From Mycobacterium sp. PSTR-4-N (lineage in GTDB: Bacteria > Actinomycetota > Actinomycetes > Mycobacteriales > Mycobacteriaceae): 64,000 bases of DNA. The stretch's first letter is position 1, and every line of letters begins with the position of its first letter. The stretch spans positions 1 through 64,000 of the forward strand of contig NZ_JAKRFN010000021.1 in the NCBI RefSeq assembly GCF_022348085.1. Reading direction: 5' to 3'. Of the stretch, positions 36,251-44,315 are shown piece by piece. Both the position numbers and the translations under genes were made by a program. The notes under the pieces were generated by a model. It saw only the letters and a program-made list of their open reading frames with translations. It had not been told where the DNA came from and did not search any database.

Positions 36251-37074
36251 CAGCCGATCACCGGCAGCCGGCGCTGGGCGGCCAGGTCGTCGAGGGCCCG
36301 CTGCATCACGTGCCGGACATGTGCGTCGACTTCGTCGATGTCGGGGTCTTCCCCGAACTCGGCGACGATGTCGATCGGCGGCAGCGTCTGCATCGTGATC
36401 TTCGCCGGCAGAGGCACATTGAGTGGCACCACCATGGACAGGCCGAACGGAAAGCCGAACGAGATCGGCAGGATCTTGGTGCGGAACGCACGCGCGATGG
36501 GGCCGAGGGCCTTGGCGATGTCGGTGCCGCGGGACAGGAACAGCTGAGCTTCCTGTCCGCCGATCCCGACGGTCGGCACGATCGGCACGCCGGCGTTCAG
36601 GGCCGCTTTCACGTACCCGGTGCGCCCGCCGAAGTCGATCTTGTTGGCCGACAGGGTGGGTCGGTACACGTCGTAGTCCCCACCAGGGAACACCACGACG
36701 ACGCCGCCGGAGCGCAGCGCTTCGTCGGCGTTGCGGTGATTGGCCGGGATGAAGCCGGCCTTCTTGAAGAACGCGCCCGTGGGGCCGACCATCAGCATGT
36801 CGTGGCTGAGCGTGTAGACGGGGCGATCGAAGCCGAACTTCTCGTAGAAGCCGCTGGCGAACACTGGGACGTCCATCGCGAACAGCCCGCCCGAGTGGTT
36901 GGACACCACCAGCGCCCCGCCTGCGGGAAAGGTGTCCAGACCCCGGACCTCGGCTCGGTGGTAGCCCTTCAGGAAGGGGCGCAGCAGCCCCATCACCCGC
37001 TCGGTGAGCACGGGGTCCCACTTCGTTATCTCAGACGGCGTGATCTCGGACGGCGTGATGTCGGTCGAGTTCAC
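36250..37074 (-). CDS. Rv1428c-like 1-acylglycerol-phosphate acyltransferase-family protein
   Basis: A 274-residue LPLAT-superfamily protein. The acyltransferase block has SNHSGGLFAMDVPVF (His-Asp site with wider spacing than PlsC) and VVVFPGGDYDVYRP. It may acylate glycerol-phosphate or a related alcohol. The GTG at 37074 with AGGGGG upstream gives the length I recall for Rv1428c (275). A short repeat SEITPSEIT is near the N-terminus. It heads the acyltransferase-fadD12-lipO operon, and a KstR-type box lies 24 bases before its start. Confidence 0.85.
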   Translation of the reverse strand: MNSTDITPSEITPSEITKWDPVLTERVMGLLRPFLKGYHRAEVRGLDTFPAGGALVVSNHSGGLFAMDVPVFASGFYEKFGFDRPVYTLSHDMLMVGPTGAFFKKAGFIPANHRNADEALRSGGVVVVFPGGDYDVYRPTLSANKIDFGGRTGYVKAALNAGVPIVPTVGIGGQEAQLFLSRGTDIAKALGPIARAFRTKILPISFGFPFGLSMVVPLNVPLPAKITMQTLPPIDIVAEFGEDPDIDEVDAHVRHVMQRALDDLAAQRRLPVIG

Positions 37075-37097
37075 GGGACCCCCTGGAGCGCGATGAC

Positions 37098-37111
37098 TGG
37101 AACGTGTTCTA
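37098..37111. promoter_or_regulatory. KstR-type operator upstream of the Rv1428c-fadD12-lipO operon
   Basis: TGGAACGTGTTCTA fits every fixed position of the KstR consensus TnnAACnnGTTnnA, the box of the TetR-family sterol repressor. It lies 24 bases upstream of the GTG start. This predicts induction of the operon by sterol intermediates. Confidence 0.75.
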
Positions 37112-37161
37112 GTTTTGGCCAGTCTACCCAAGGGATGGCCGGCGCCGTGCCGACCATCCTG

Positions 37162-37842
37162 TCACTGTGGCGTGCCGGCCAGGTGTGCCTTCACTGTTCG
37201 GGTCAGTTCGTCACCGAGGATCTCGTTGTCGCCGGCGAACAGGCCGTCGAGGGCGAGCCGGGCGACGACCGCCGGATCGGTCTTCTGATCTGCGGGGATG
37301 TAGCTGACCATATCGGTGTCCATGTAGCCGACGTGCAGTGCCGCGACGTGGATGCCGCGCGGTGCCAGCTCGGCGCGTACCGCATCGGTGAGCGCCCAGC
37401 CGGCGGCTTTGGCCGCCGAGTACGCGCCGCTGGTCGCGGGGTGGTACCAGGAGAGCACGGACAGCACGTTGAGGATGCGACCGCCACCGTTTCGTTCCAG
37501 TACGGGCACGAAGGCCCGGGTGACGCCAAGGGTGCCGAAGTAATGAGTCTCCATCTCCAGCCGGATGTCCTCGATCGGGCCGTCGAGCAGCCCCGCCTGA
37601 GTGGAGACCCCGGCGTTGTTGATCACGACGTTGACGTCGCTCGCGGTCTCGGCGGCGCGGCGGACGGATTCGGGGTCGGTGATGTCGAGCTGCAGCGGGA
37701 TCGCCCCGGGCAGGTCGACGCTCTCCGGGTTGCGCGCCGCGGCGTACACGGTCGCTCCGCGTTCGAGGAGCTGTTCGGCGAAGCGGCGGCCGAGGCCGCG
37801 GTTGGCGCCGGTGACGAGTGCGGTGATGTGGTCGGTGGTCAT
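37162..37842 (-). CDS. Short-chain dehydrogenase/reductase
   Basis: A 226-residue SDR with TGANRGLG, INNAGVS and catalytic YSAAK. It is slightly short for the family but complete. The ATG at 37842 was picked because the cofactor loop starts nine residues later; the longer frame has no family content. It is divergent from the AraC-HTH gene, which could control it. Substrate not predictable. Confidence 0.85.
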   Translation of the reverse strand: MTTDHITALVTGANRGLGRRFAEQLLERGATVYAAARNPESVDLPGAIPLQLDITDPESVRRAAETASDVNVVINNAGVSTQAGLLDGPIEDIRLEMETHYFGTLGVTRAFVPVLERNGGGRILNVLSVLSWYHPATSGAYSAAKAAGWALTDAVRAELAPRGIHVAALHVGYMDTDMVSYIPADQKTDPAVVARLALDGLFAGDNEILGDELTRTVKAHLAGTPQ

Positions 37843-38075
37843 GTCGGGCTCCCTTGATGTCACTGCTGGGTATAGCACACTGAACGCAGGAGGGTCGCCG
37901 AAAAGTCCGGCATCGAAAAGAACGCGGGGGAGGGCACCGGACGGTAGGTTGATGCGCAATGTGGCGGGACCCGGTCGGGGGCTCCCGCCACAGGGCTTTC
38001 CGGCCTGTTTCGGTCCCGCGGCACAGCAGGAATCGTCATGGTGGCCACGGCGATCGGCGACGATACTCGGATTCC

Positions 38076-38987
38076 GTGACGGAACCTTCGGGGCGCGATC
38101 GGCTGCGTGAACTCCTCGACGCGGTCACCGCCGCGGACAACGGAGATGTCGGGTCGATGGCCCGCAGTAGCCACGCGTCGGAATTCCACTTCTCGCGGGA
38201 GGTGCGGCGGCTCACCGGCGAATCCCCGGCGGCGCTGCGGCGCCGCGTCATGCTCGAACGGGCGGCCTGGCGGCTGCAGCGCGGCGAACCGGTGGCGGCC
38301 GTCGCCGCCGCGGAGGGCTGGTCGTCCGCCGAGGTGTTCTCCCGGGCGTTCCGGCGCACCTACGGCCGCCCACCCTCGCAGGCCGCCGATGTGCACTTCC
38401 GTCTGCCCGCGCCCAACGGGCTGCACTTCCACCCGCCGCAGGCGCTCTGGATCGACAGCACGCCGTCTCCGGCCGCCGTGCCGGATGTGACGGCTCTGAT
38501 GATCGACCACGACCTCGCCGACACCGAGCACCTGCTCGGCCGCGCCACGCGGTTGAGCCCGCAGCAGTGGACGGCGCCGATCCGGCCGGGCCAGACGGTG
38601 CTGGACTGGGATGGCCCCGAACCGAGCGTCGGGGCCGTGCTCGGCGCGATCGTCTGGAGCAAACAGGTGTGGCTGGCCACCATCGCCGGAGAGGACTTCC
38701 CGGCGCGGGCCCCTACCCGGTCGGTCGGCGCCGCTGCTCTCGCGGCCTTCCACACCGACATCGGAAAGCGTTGGCGCACAACGATCGCGGACTACGCCGC
38801 GGCGGGCAGGCTCGGCGACACCGTCATCGACGCCCTGTGCGAACCGCCGGAATCGTTCCCGCTGTACGGGATCGTCGCGCACGTCCTGACCTATTCGGCG
38901 CACCGCCGGGAACTGGCCCGGACGATGCTCGCCGAGCACGGCGTCGACACCGGCCGCGGCGATCCCCTGGACTGGATGAGGACCTGA
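38076..38987 (+). CDS. AraC-type HTH protein with C-terminal DinB/MDMPI-like domain
   Basis: A 303-residue protein. The first 100 residues contain an AraC/XylS DNA-binding domain (FHFSREVRRLTGESPAALRRRVMLERA, then GWSSAEVFSRAFRRTYGRPPSQ). Residues from about 145 on form a helical DinB-like bundle (MIDHDLADTEHLLGRA ... HVLTYSAHRRELARTML). DinB-type domains bind metals and act in thiol transfer or as sensors; here a ligand-sensing regulator is plausible. The GTG at 38076 begins at the HTH. It is coupled to the DHFR-like gene, one base between stop and start. Confidence 0.75.
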   Translation: MTEPSGRDRLRELLDAVTAADNGDVGSMARSSHASEFHFSREVRRLTGESPAALRRRVMLERAAWRLQRGEPVAAVAAAEGWSSAEVFSRAFRRTYGRPPSQAADVHFRLPAPNGLHFHPPQALWIDSTPSPAAVPDVTALMIDHDLADTEHLLGRATRLSPQQWTAPIRPGQTVLDWDGPEPSVGAVLGAIVWSKQVWLATIAGEDFPARAPTRSVGAAALAAFHTDIGKRWRTTIADYAAAGRLGDTVIDALCEPPESFPLYGIVAHVLTYSAHRRELARTMLAEHGVDTGRGDPLDWMRT

Positions 38988-38988
38988 C

Positions 38989-39510
38989 ATGGCATGCATC
39001 TACTACACCGCCTCGAGCCTCGACGGTTTCGTGGCCGACGAGCACGCGAGCCTGCAGTGGCTCGTCACCCGCGACATCGACGCCGACGGTCCCTTCGCCA
39101 TCGACCCGTTCCTGGCGTCGGTGGGCGCGCTCGTGATGGGCGCCGACACCTACGAGTGGATTCTGGCCAACCACCCGGGGGAGTGGATGTACCGCCAGCC
39201 GTCCTGGGTGATGACGCACCGCCCGGAGATCGTCGACCCCGGCCACGCCGTGCACACGTTCGCGGGCGAGGTCACCGACCTGTTCCCGACGCTCGTCGAG
39301 GCGGCCGGAGATGGGCACGTCTGGGTGGTGGGCGGCGGCGAGGTGGCCGCGCAGTTCGTCGGGGCGGGACTGGTGGACGAGATGATCGTGTCGTATGCGC
39401 CGTGCACGCTGGGCGCCGGCTCGCCGGTGCTGCCTGCGCGCTCGGAGTGGACGCTGGTCTCCACGGCCCGCAACGCCGATTTCGTCTGCGCGCACTGGCG
39501 TAAAGCCTGA
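38989..39510 (+). CDS. Dihydrofolate reductase / RibD C-terminal family protein
   Basis: A 173-residue protein of the RibD_C/DHFR-like superfamily: IYYTASSLDGFVAD at the start, MGADTYEWIL, and VWVVGGGEVAAQFVGAGLVDEM, the NADPH-binding glycine region. These stand-alone proteins are usually reductases of unknown substrate. It sits directly behind the AraC-DinB gene, a pairing I have seen often in actinobacteria, which suggests shared regulation. Confidence 0.82.
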   Translation: MACIYYTASSLDGFVADEHASLQWLVTRDIDADGPFAIDPFLASVGALVMGADTYEWILANHPGEWMYRQPSWVMTHRPEIVDPGHAVHTFAGEVTDLFPTLVEAAGDGHVWVVGGGEVAAQFVGAGLVDEMIVSYAPCTLGAGSPVLPARSEWTLVSTARNADFVCAHWRKA

Positions 39511-39543
39511 CGGGAGCGCCGTTTCGGCATAGTCTGGCCCACC

Positions 39544-41379
39544 ATGGGCCACTACCGCAGCAACGTCCGCGACATCGAGTTCAACCTGTTCGAGACGCTG
39601 GCGCTGGAGAAGGTGCTCGCGACGGGTGACTTCTCCGATCTCGACGGCGACTCGGTGCGGCAGATGCTGCACGAGGCCGCCAAGCTGGCCGAGGGTCCGC
39701 TGGCCGAATCCTTCGCCGAGACCGACCGCACGCCTCCCACGTTCGACCCGGCCACCCACGTCGTCAGCATCCCCGAGCCGTTCAAGAAGACGTTCCGCGC
39801 CTGGCGCGACGGCGAGTGGTCGCGGGTCGGCATGGTGTCCGACATCGGAGGCGTCCCGGTGCCGTCGATGGTCGAGTGGGCGATCAACGAGTTCGCTCTG
39901 GGTGCGCAGCCCGCGGTGTTCCTGTACTCGGCCGGCCCCAAGATGGCCGACATCCTCTACGCGATCGGCAATGAGCAGCAACGGCATTGGGCCTCGCTGA
40001 TGATCGAGCGGGACTGGGGCGCGACGATGGTGCTCACCGAACCCGACGCCGGTTCGGACGTCGGCGCCGGCCGCACGAAGGCCGTCGAGCAACCCGACGG
40101 CACCTGGCACATCGACGGCGTCAAACGGTTCATCACCAACGGCGACGGCGACGACCTGTTCGACAACATCGTGCACATGGTTCTCGCTCGCCCGGAGGGT
40201 GCAGGCCCGGGAACCAAGGGCTTGAGTTTGTTCATCGTGCCCAAGTACCACTTCGACCCGCAGACCGGTGAGCTCGGCGAGCGCAACGGTGTCTTCGTCA
40301 CCGGGCTCGAGCACAAGATGGGTCTGAAGGCCTCGGCGACGTGCGAGCTGACGTTCGGCCAGCACGGCACCCCGGCGGTGGGCTGGCTGGTCAACGACAC
40401 CCACAACGGCATCGCACAGATGTTCAAGGTTATCGAGTACGCGCGAATGATGGTGGGCACCAAGGCGATTGCGACCCTGTCGACCGGGTACCTGAACGCG
40501 CTGGAGTACGCGAAGTCGCGTGTGCAGGGCGCCGATCTGACCCAGATGACCGACAAGTCGGCGCCGCGGGTGACGATCATCCACCATCCCGACGTGCGCC
40601 GGGCGTTGCTCACGCAGAAGGCGTATGCCGAAGGGCTGCGGGCGCTGTACCTCTACACCGCCGCCCACCAGGATCCGGCGGTGGCGGCGGTGGTGTCGGG
40701 CGCCGACGCGTCGATGGCCGACCGGGTCAACGACCTGCTGCTGCCGATCGTCAAGGGGGTGGGGTCGGAGCGGGCCTACCAGTGCCTGACCGAATCGCTG
40801 CAGACCCTCGGCGGCTCGGGCTTCCTGCAGGACTATCCGCTCGAGCAGTACATCCGCGACGCCAAGATCGACTCGCTCTACGAGGGCACCACCGCGATCC
40901 AGGCGCAGGATTTCTTCTTCCGCAAGATCGCCCGCGATCAAGGAGGCGCGCTGCTGCATGTGGTGACGCAGATCCGGGCGTTCCTCGACGATGGCGCGGC
41001 CCGTCCGGAACTGGCAGAGGGTCGCGCGCTGCTCGCGACCGCGGTCGCGGATGTGCAGGCCATGGTCGCGGCGATGACGAAGTACCTGATCGATTCGCAG
41101 CAGAACCCGCAGGAGCTGTACCGGGTGGGGCTGGAGTCGGTGCCGTTCCTGCTGGCGGTCGGCGACCTGCTGCTGGGCTGGCAGCTGCTGCATCAGGCCG
41201 AGATCGCGCTGACTGCGCTGGACGGCTCGCCGAGCGCACGCGATCGCGACTTCTACACGGGCAAGGTGGCGACCGCGCTGTTCTTCGCCAAGAACATGCT
41301 GCCGGTGCTGACGGCGCGGCGGGCGATCCTCGAGGCGGTCGACCTGACGGCCATGGACGTCCCCGAAGCCGCGTTCTAG
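39544..41379 (+). CDS. Acyl-CoA dehydrogenase, FadE5-type (611 aa) paralogue
   Basis: A 611-residue enzyme with the extended architecture of FadE5 (Rv0244c): an extra N-terminal helical domain (SNVRDIEFNLFETLALEKVL), the core (MVLTEPDAGSDVGAG, FITNGDGDDL), and a C-terminal extra domain after ESLQTLGGSGFLQDYPLEQYIRD. FadE5 accepts a broad range of acyl-CoA chain lengths. Length is identical to that recalled for FadE5, but the genomic place differs, so this is likely a paralogue. It is followed by a REP-like inverted repeat. Confidence 0.9.
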   Translation: MGHYRSNVRDIEFNLFETLALEKVLATGDFSDLDGDSVRQMLHEAAKLAEGPLAESFAETDRTPPTFDPATHVVSIPEPFKKTFRAWRDGEWSRVGMVSDIGGVPVPSMVEWAINEFALGAQPAVFLYSAGPKMADILYAIGNEQQRHWASLMIERDWGATMVLTEPDAGSDVGAGRTKAVEQPDGTWHIDGVKRFITNGDGDDLFDNIVHMVLARPEGAGPGTKGLSLFIVPKYHFDPQTGELGERNGVFVTGLEHKMGLKASATCELTFGQHGTPAVGWLVNDTHNGIAQMFKVIEYARMMVGTKAIATLSTGYLNALEYAKSRVQGADLTQMTDKSAPRVTIIHHPDVRRALLTQKAYAEGLRALYLYTAAHQDPAVAAVVSGADASMADRVNDLLLPIVKGVGSERAYQCLTESLQTLGGSGFLQDYPLEQYIRDAKIDSLYEGTTAIQAQDFFFRKIARDQGGALLHVVTQIRAFLDDGAARPELAEGRALLATAVADVQAMVAAMTKYLIDSQQNPQELYRVGLESVPFLLAVGDLLLGWQLLHQAEIALTALDGSPSARDRDFYTGKVATALFFAKNMLPVLTARRAILEAVDLTAMDVPEAAF

Positions 41380-41400
41380 GGTCCCGTGTTTTCGGCGACC

Positions 41401-41449
41401 AGACGCGAACTCGAGCTCTTCGCGGCGTGTCGCGCTCGAGTTCGCGTCT
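41401..41449. repeat. REP-like inverted repeat, copy 1
   Basis: Arms AGACGCGAACTCGAGC (41401-41416) and GCTCGAGTTCGCGTCT (41434-41449) pair perfectly over a 17-base loop; partial pairing continues outward (GCGA/TCGC). It shares its core with a second element 500 bases downstream. Confidence 0.85.
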
Positions 41450-41517
41450 TCTCGCGGGAAGAAAGTGAGCCCTCGCGGCCCCGATGAGTTTCCCGCAACG
41501 GGCCGGTCTGCATCCGC

Positions 41518-41913
41518 ATGACCGACGACACCGACATCCGCACCGTCATCGACCGCTGGATCGAGGCGATTCGCGCGCGTGACATCGACGGCGTCATCGC
41601 CGCGCACACCGACGACGTCGTGCTGTACGACGTGCCGCCACCTCAAGAGGGCGTCTACGGCATCGATGCGTATCGGCAGACCTGGCCGGAGTTCTTCGAA
41701 TGGATCGCCGGCGGTGCAGTGCTCGAACTACTCATGCTCGACGTCATCGCCGGCGACACCGTCGCCTACGCGTTCGGCCTGTTCCGCGCCGGCATGCCCG
41801 AGGACATCGCGGCCCATCCGGAGAACCGGCTGCGCAGCACGTTCGGCATGCGCAAGGTCGACGGCGCGTGGCTGATCGCCCACGAGCACCACTCGATGCC
41901 CCACACCCCTTAG
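41518..41913 (+). CDS. SnoaL-like / NTF2-fold protein
   Basis: A 131-residue cone-barrel protein (IRTVIDRWIEAIRARDIDGVIAAHTDDVVLYDVPPP, then FGMRKVDGAWLIAHEHHSMP). The family covers small isomerases, hydratases and lyases as well as ligand-binding proteins. The ending AHEHHS is common in the DUF4440/SnoaL group. Substrate unknown. It is flanked by two related inverted repeats and is convergent with the aldehyde dehydrogenase gene. Confidence 0.78.
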   Translation: MTDDTDIRTVIDRWIEAIRARDIDGVIAAHTDDVVLYDVPPPQEGVYGIDAYRQTWPEFFEWIAGGAVLELLMLDVIAGDTVAYAFGLFRAGMPEDIAAHPENRLRSTFGMRKVDGAWLIAHEHHSMPHTP

Positions 41914-41914
41914 C

Positions 41915-41975
41915 GCGACAAGACGCGAACTCGAGTGGACACGCCGAGAGACCACTCGAGTTCGCGTCTGGTCGC
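41915..41975. repeat. REP-like inverted repeat, copy 2
   Basis: Arms at 41915-41938 and 41952-41975 are 24 bases each with one mismatch, loop 13 bases. The core GACGCGAACTCGAG is the same as in copy 1. It lies between two converging genes, so it may also end transcription from both sides. Confidence 0.85.
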
Positions 41976-41983
41976 GGGGAGAA

Positions 41984-43456
41984 CTAGGCCGGGGTGTAGC
42001 CGAACGGCAGCAGGATCGACTTCGGCTCGCAGTACGCCTCGATGCCCTCGGTGCCGTTCTCGCGCCCGATGCCGGAGTTCTTGAACCCGCCGAACGGCGC
42101 CCCCGGGTCGAAGGCGTACATGTTGACCGCGTAGGTGCCGGTGCGGATTCGCCGCGCGATGCGCAGCGCCCGATCGTGATCGGTGGTGTACACCGACCCG
42201 GCCAGGCCGTACACGGAGTCGTTGGCGATGCGTACCGCGTCGTCCTCATCCTCGTAAGGAATCACCGCCAGCACCGGCCCGAAGATCTCCTCCTGGGCGA
42301 TCGTCATCGAGTTGTCGACATCGGCGAACACCGTCGGCTGCACGTACCAGCCGCTGTCCAGACCCTCGGGACGCTGACCGCCGACGACCACGCGGGCACC
42401 TTCCTCCACACCCTTCTTGATGTAGCCCTCGACCCGTTCGCGCTGCTTCTCGCTGATCAGCGGGCCGATCATCGCGGCCGGATCGGTCGGCAGCCCCGGC
42501 AGCATCCCCGACACCGCGGCCGACAGCTTCTCGACCACCTCGTCGTAGCGCGAGCGCGGCGCCAGGATGCGGGTCTGTCCGACGCACGCCTGTCCGGAGT
42601 TCATCAGGCCGGAGAACACCAGCATCGGGAGTGTGGAATCCAGGTCGGCGTCCTCGAGGATGATCGCCGCGGACTTGCCGCCCAGCTCGAGCGTGCACGG
42701 CTTGAGCTTCTCGGCGGCGATCTTGGCGATCTCCTTGCCCACTGCCGAGGACCCGGTGAACGTGAACTTGTCCAGCTCCGGGTTGTTGGTCAGCGCCCGG
42801 CCCGTCTCCGGCCCACCCGGCACGATCGACAGCACGCCTTCGGGCAGCCCGGCTTCGGCGAACGCCTCGGCCATCGCGAACACCGACAGCGGGGTCTCGG
42901 CGGCGGGCTTCAGCACGATCGTGCACCCGGCCAGCAGCGCCGGGCCCAGCTTGTTGGCCGCCAGGAAGAACGGCACATTCCATGCGGTCACAGCCCCGAC
43001 GACACCGATCGGCTCGCGCACCACCAGGGTCTGGCCGTAGATGCCGTCGCGGATCTCCTGCCAGGTGAACTTGTCGGCCGCGCCGGCGAAGTACTGGAAC
43101 GCCGACATCGCGGCGCCGTACTGCATCATGTCGACGATCGTCGGCGGCTGCCCCGTCTCCGCGGCGAGCAGGAACTTCAGCTCATCGGCGCGCTCCTCGA
43201 GGATCTTGACCGCGCGGGCCAGCACCTCTTGGCGTTCGGCAGGCGACATCTGCGGCCACGGGCCGTCGTCGAAGGCCTTGCGGGCGGCCGCGCAGGCCGC
43301 CTCGACGTCCGCGGCAGACGCCAGCGGCACCTTGCCGACCAGCTCACCGGTGGCGGGGGAGTGCACCTCGATGACGTCCGAGGTGGCCGGCTCGACCCAT
43401 TTACCGCCGATGAACAACTTGTCCCACTCGGTCCGGAATGCGGTGCTCTGTGTCAT
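41984..43456 (-). CDS. Aldehyde dehydrogenase, Rv0223c-like
   Basis: A 490-residue NAD(P)-dependent enzyme oxidising an aldehyde to the acid. It shows the cofactor region (TAWNVPFFLAANKLGPALLAG), the FTGSSAVGKEI turn, catalytic Glu in LELGGKSA and catalytic Cys in NSGQACVGQTR. The ATG at 43456 has AGGTAG ten bases upstream; a GTG nine bases earlier is less well spaced. A KstR-type box ends 32 bases upstream, consistent with my recollection that Rv0223c is in the KstR sterol regulon. Exact aldehyde unknown. Confidence 0.9.
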   Translation of the reverse strand: MTQSTAFRTEWDKLFIGGKWVEPATSDVIEVHSPATGELVGKVPLASAADVEAACAAARKAFDDGPWPQMSPAERQEVLARAVKILEERADELKFLLAAETGQPPTIVDMMQYGAAMSAFQYFAGAADKFTWQEIRDGIYGQTLVVREPIGVVGAVTAWNVPFFLAANKLGPALLAGCTIVLKPAAETPLSVFAMAEAFAEAGLPEGVLSIVPGGPETGRALTNNPELDKFTFTGSSAVGKEIAKIAAEKLKPCTLELGGKSAAIILEDADLDSTLPMLVFSGLMNSGQACVGQTRILAPRSRYDEVVEKLSAAVSGMLPGLPTDPAAMIGPLISEKQRERVEGYIKKGVEEGARVVVGGQRPEGLDSGWYVQPTVFADVDNSMTIAQEEIFGPVLAVIPYEDEDDAVRIANDSVYGLAGSVYTTDHDRALRIARRIRTGTYAVNMYAFDPGAPFGGFKNSGIGRENGTEGIEAYCEPKSILLPFGYTPA

Positions 43457-43487
43457 AGACGTCACACTACCTACGAACAGCGCTAAG

Positions 43488-43501
43488 TAGAACCTGTTGC
43501 A
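43488..43501. promoter_or_regulatory. KstR-type operator upstream of the aldehyde dehydrogenase
   Basis: TAGAACCTGTTGCA matches all fixed bases of TnnAACnnGTTnnA. It lies 32 bases upstream of the ATG at 43456, and in the short gap to the methyltransferase gene. Confidence 0.75.
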
Positions 43502-43511
43502 GTTCGCCGAT

Positions 43512-44279
43512 TCAGGACGGCGACAACACCAGCACCAGGTTGCTCACCGCGAACTCCCGCAGCCCCGGCAACCGGACCACGCGCCAGGCCCATCGCGGGT
43601 GGTAGCGCGGAAATGCCGCGATGAGCGCGCCGGTGCCGCGCGCCCAGCGCAGGCCATCGCGCGCATGCACGGCGAACAACGACGAGCCGTAGTCGTTCTT
43701 GGGTCGGTGGCCGTGCCGGCGGGCGTAGCGGTCGGCGGCGCGCTGCCCGCCGAGGTAATGCGTCAACCCCATCTCGTGGCCGCCGAACGGTCCCAGCCAC
43801 ACCGTGTACGACAGCACCGCGAGCCCGCCCGGCCGGGTGACCCGCAGCATCTCCTCACCCAGGCGCCACGGCTGCGCGACGTGCTCAGCGACGTTGGAGG
43901 ACAGGCAGATGTCGACGCTGTGGTCGCGGAACGGCAGCGCGGTACCGGAGGCGCGGACGAACGATCCCGCGCGCTCGTGGGTGCGCGGCGCCGCGGCGTG
44001 CATCTCCCGCGGGTCGGGTTCCACGCCGACGTAGCGCATCCCGGCCTCGGTGAACGCCGACGCGAAGTAGCCGGGGCCGCCGCCGACGTCGAGGACGGTC
44101 CGGCCGGCGGTGACGGCCCCGGTGACGCCGGTCCAGAGGTCGGCGACGAGTGCGACGGTGTCGTCGGCCAGCGCGCCGTAGAACCGGTCCGGGTCGCTCT
44201 GCTCGAAGCGAAAGGCCGACAGCAACCGCAACGAGCGCGCCAGCGTCGCCCGTCGGGCGAACAGTTCCGTAGCGACCAC
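43512..44279 (-). CDS. Rv0224c-like SAM-dependent methyltransferase
   Basis: A 255-residue class I methyltransferase. SAM motif VLDVGGGPGYFA, then GVEPDPRE, ASGTALPFRD (acidic motif II) and LSSNVAEHVAQPWRLGEEMLRVTRPGG are all present. Rv0224c homologues form a conserved cluster with Rv0225-Rv0228; a corynebacterial relative (MtrP, from memory) affects trehalose mycolate transport. The gene is divergent from the GT4 gene with 36 bases between starts and precedes the aldehyde dehydrogenase on its strand. Confidence 0.87.
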   Translation of the reverse strand: MVATELFARRATLARSLRLLSAFRFEQSDPDRFYGALADDTVALVADLWTGVTGAVTAGRTVLDVGGGPGYFASAFTEAGMRYVGVEPDPREMHAAAPRTHERAGSFVRASGTALPFRDHSVDICLSSNVAEHVAQPWRLGEEMLRVTRPGGLAVLSYTVWLGPFGGHEMGLTHYLGGQRAADRYARRHGHRPKNDYGSSLFAVHARDGLRWARGTGALIAAFPRYHPRWAWRVVRLPGLREFAVSNLVLVLSPS

Positions 44280-44315
44280 CCGGCCACCCTAGGCACACCG
44301 CTAGTCTGAACACCG

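Noticed and set aside
38824..41646. 940-codon minus-strand frame over the FadE5-type gene
   Set aside because: Runs across three real genes on the + strand and is Arg/His-rich throughout.
43457..43465. GTG start for the aldehyde dehydrogenase
   Set aside because: The purine-rich site would be only one base from GTG, but is well placed for ATG at 43456.
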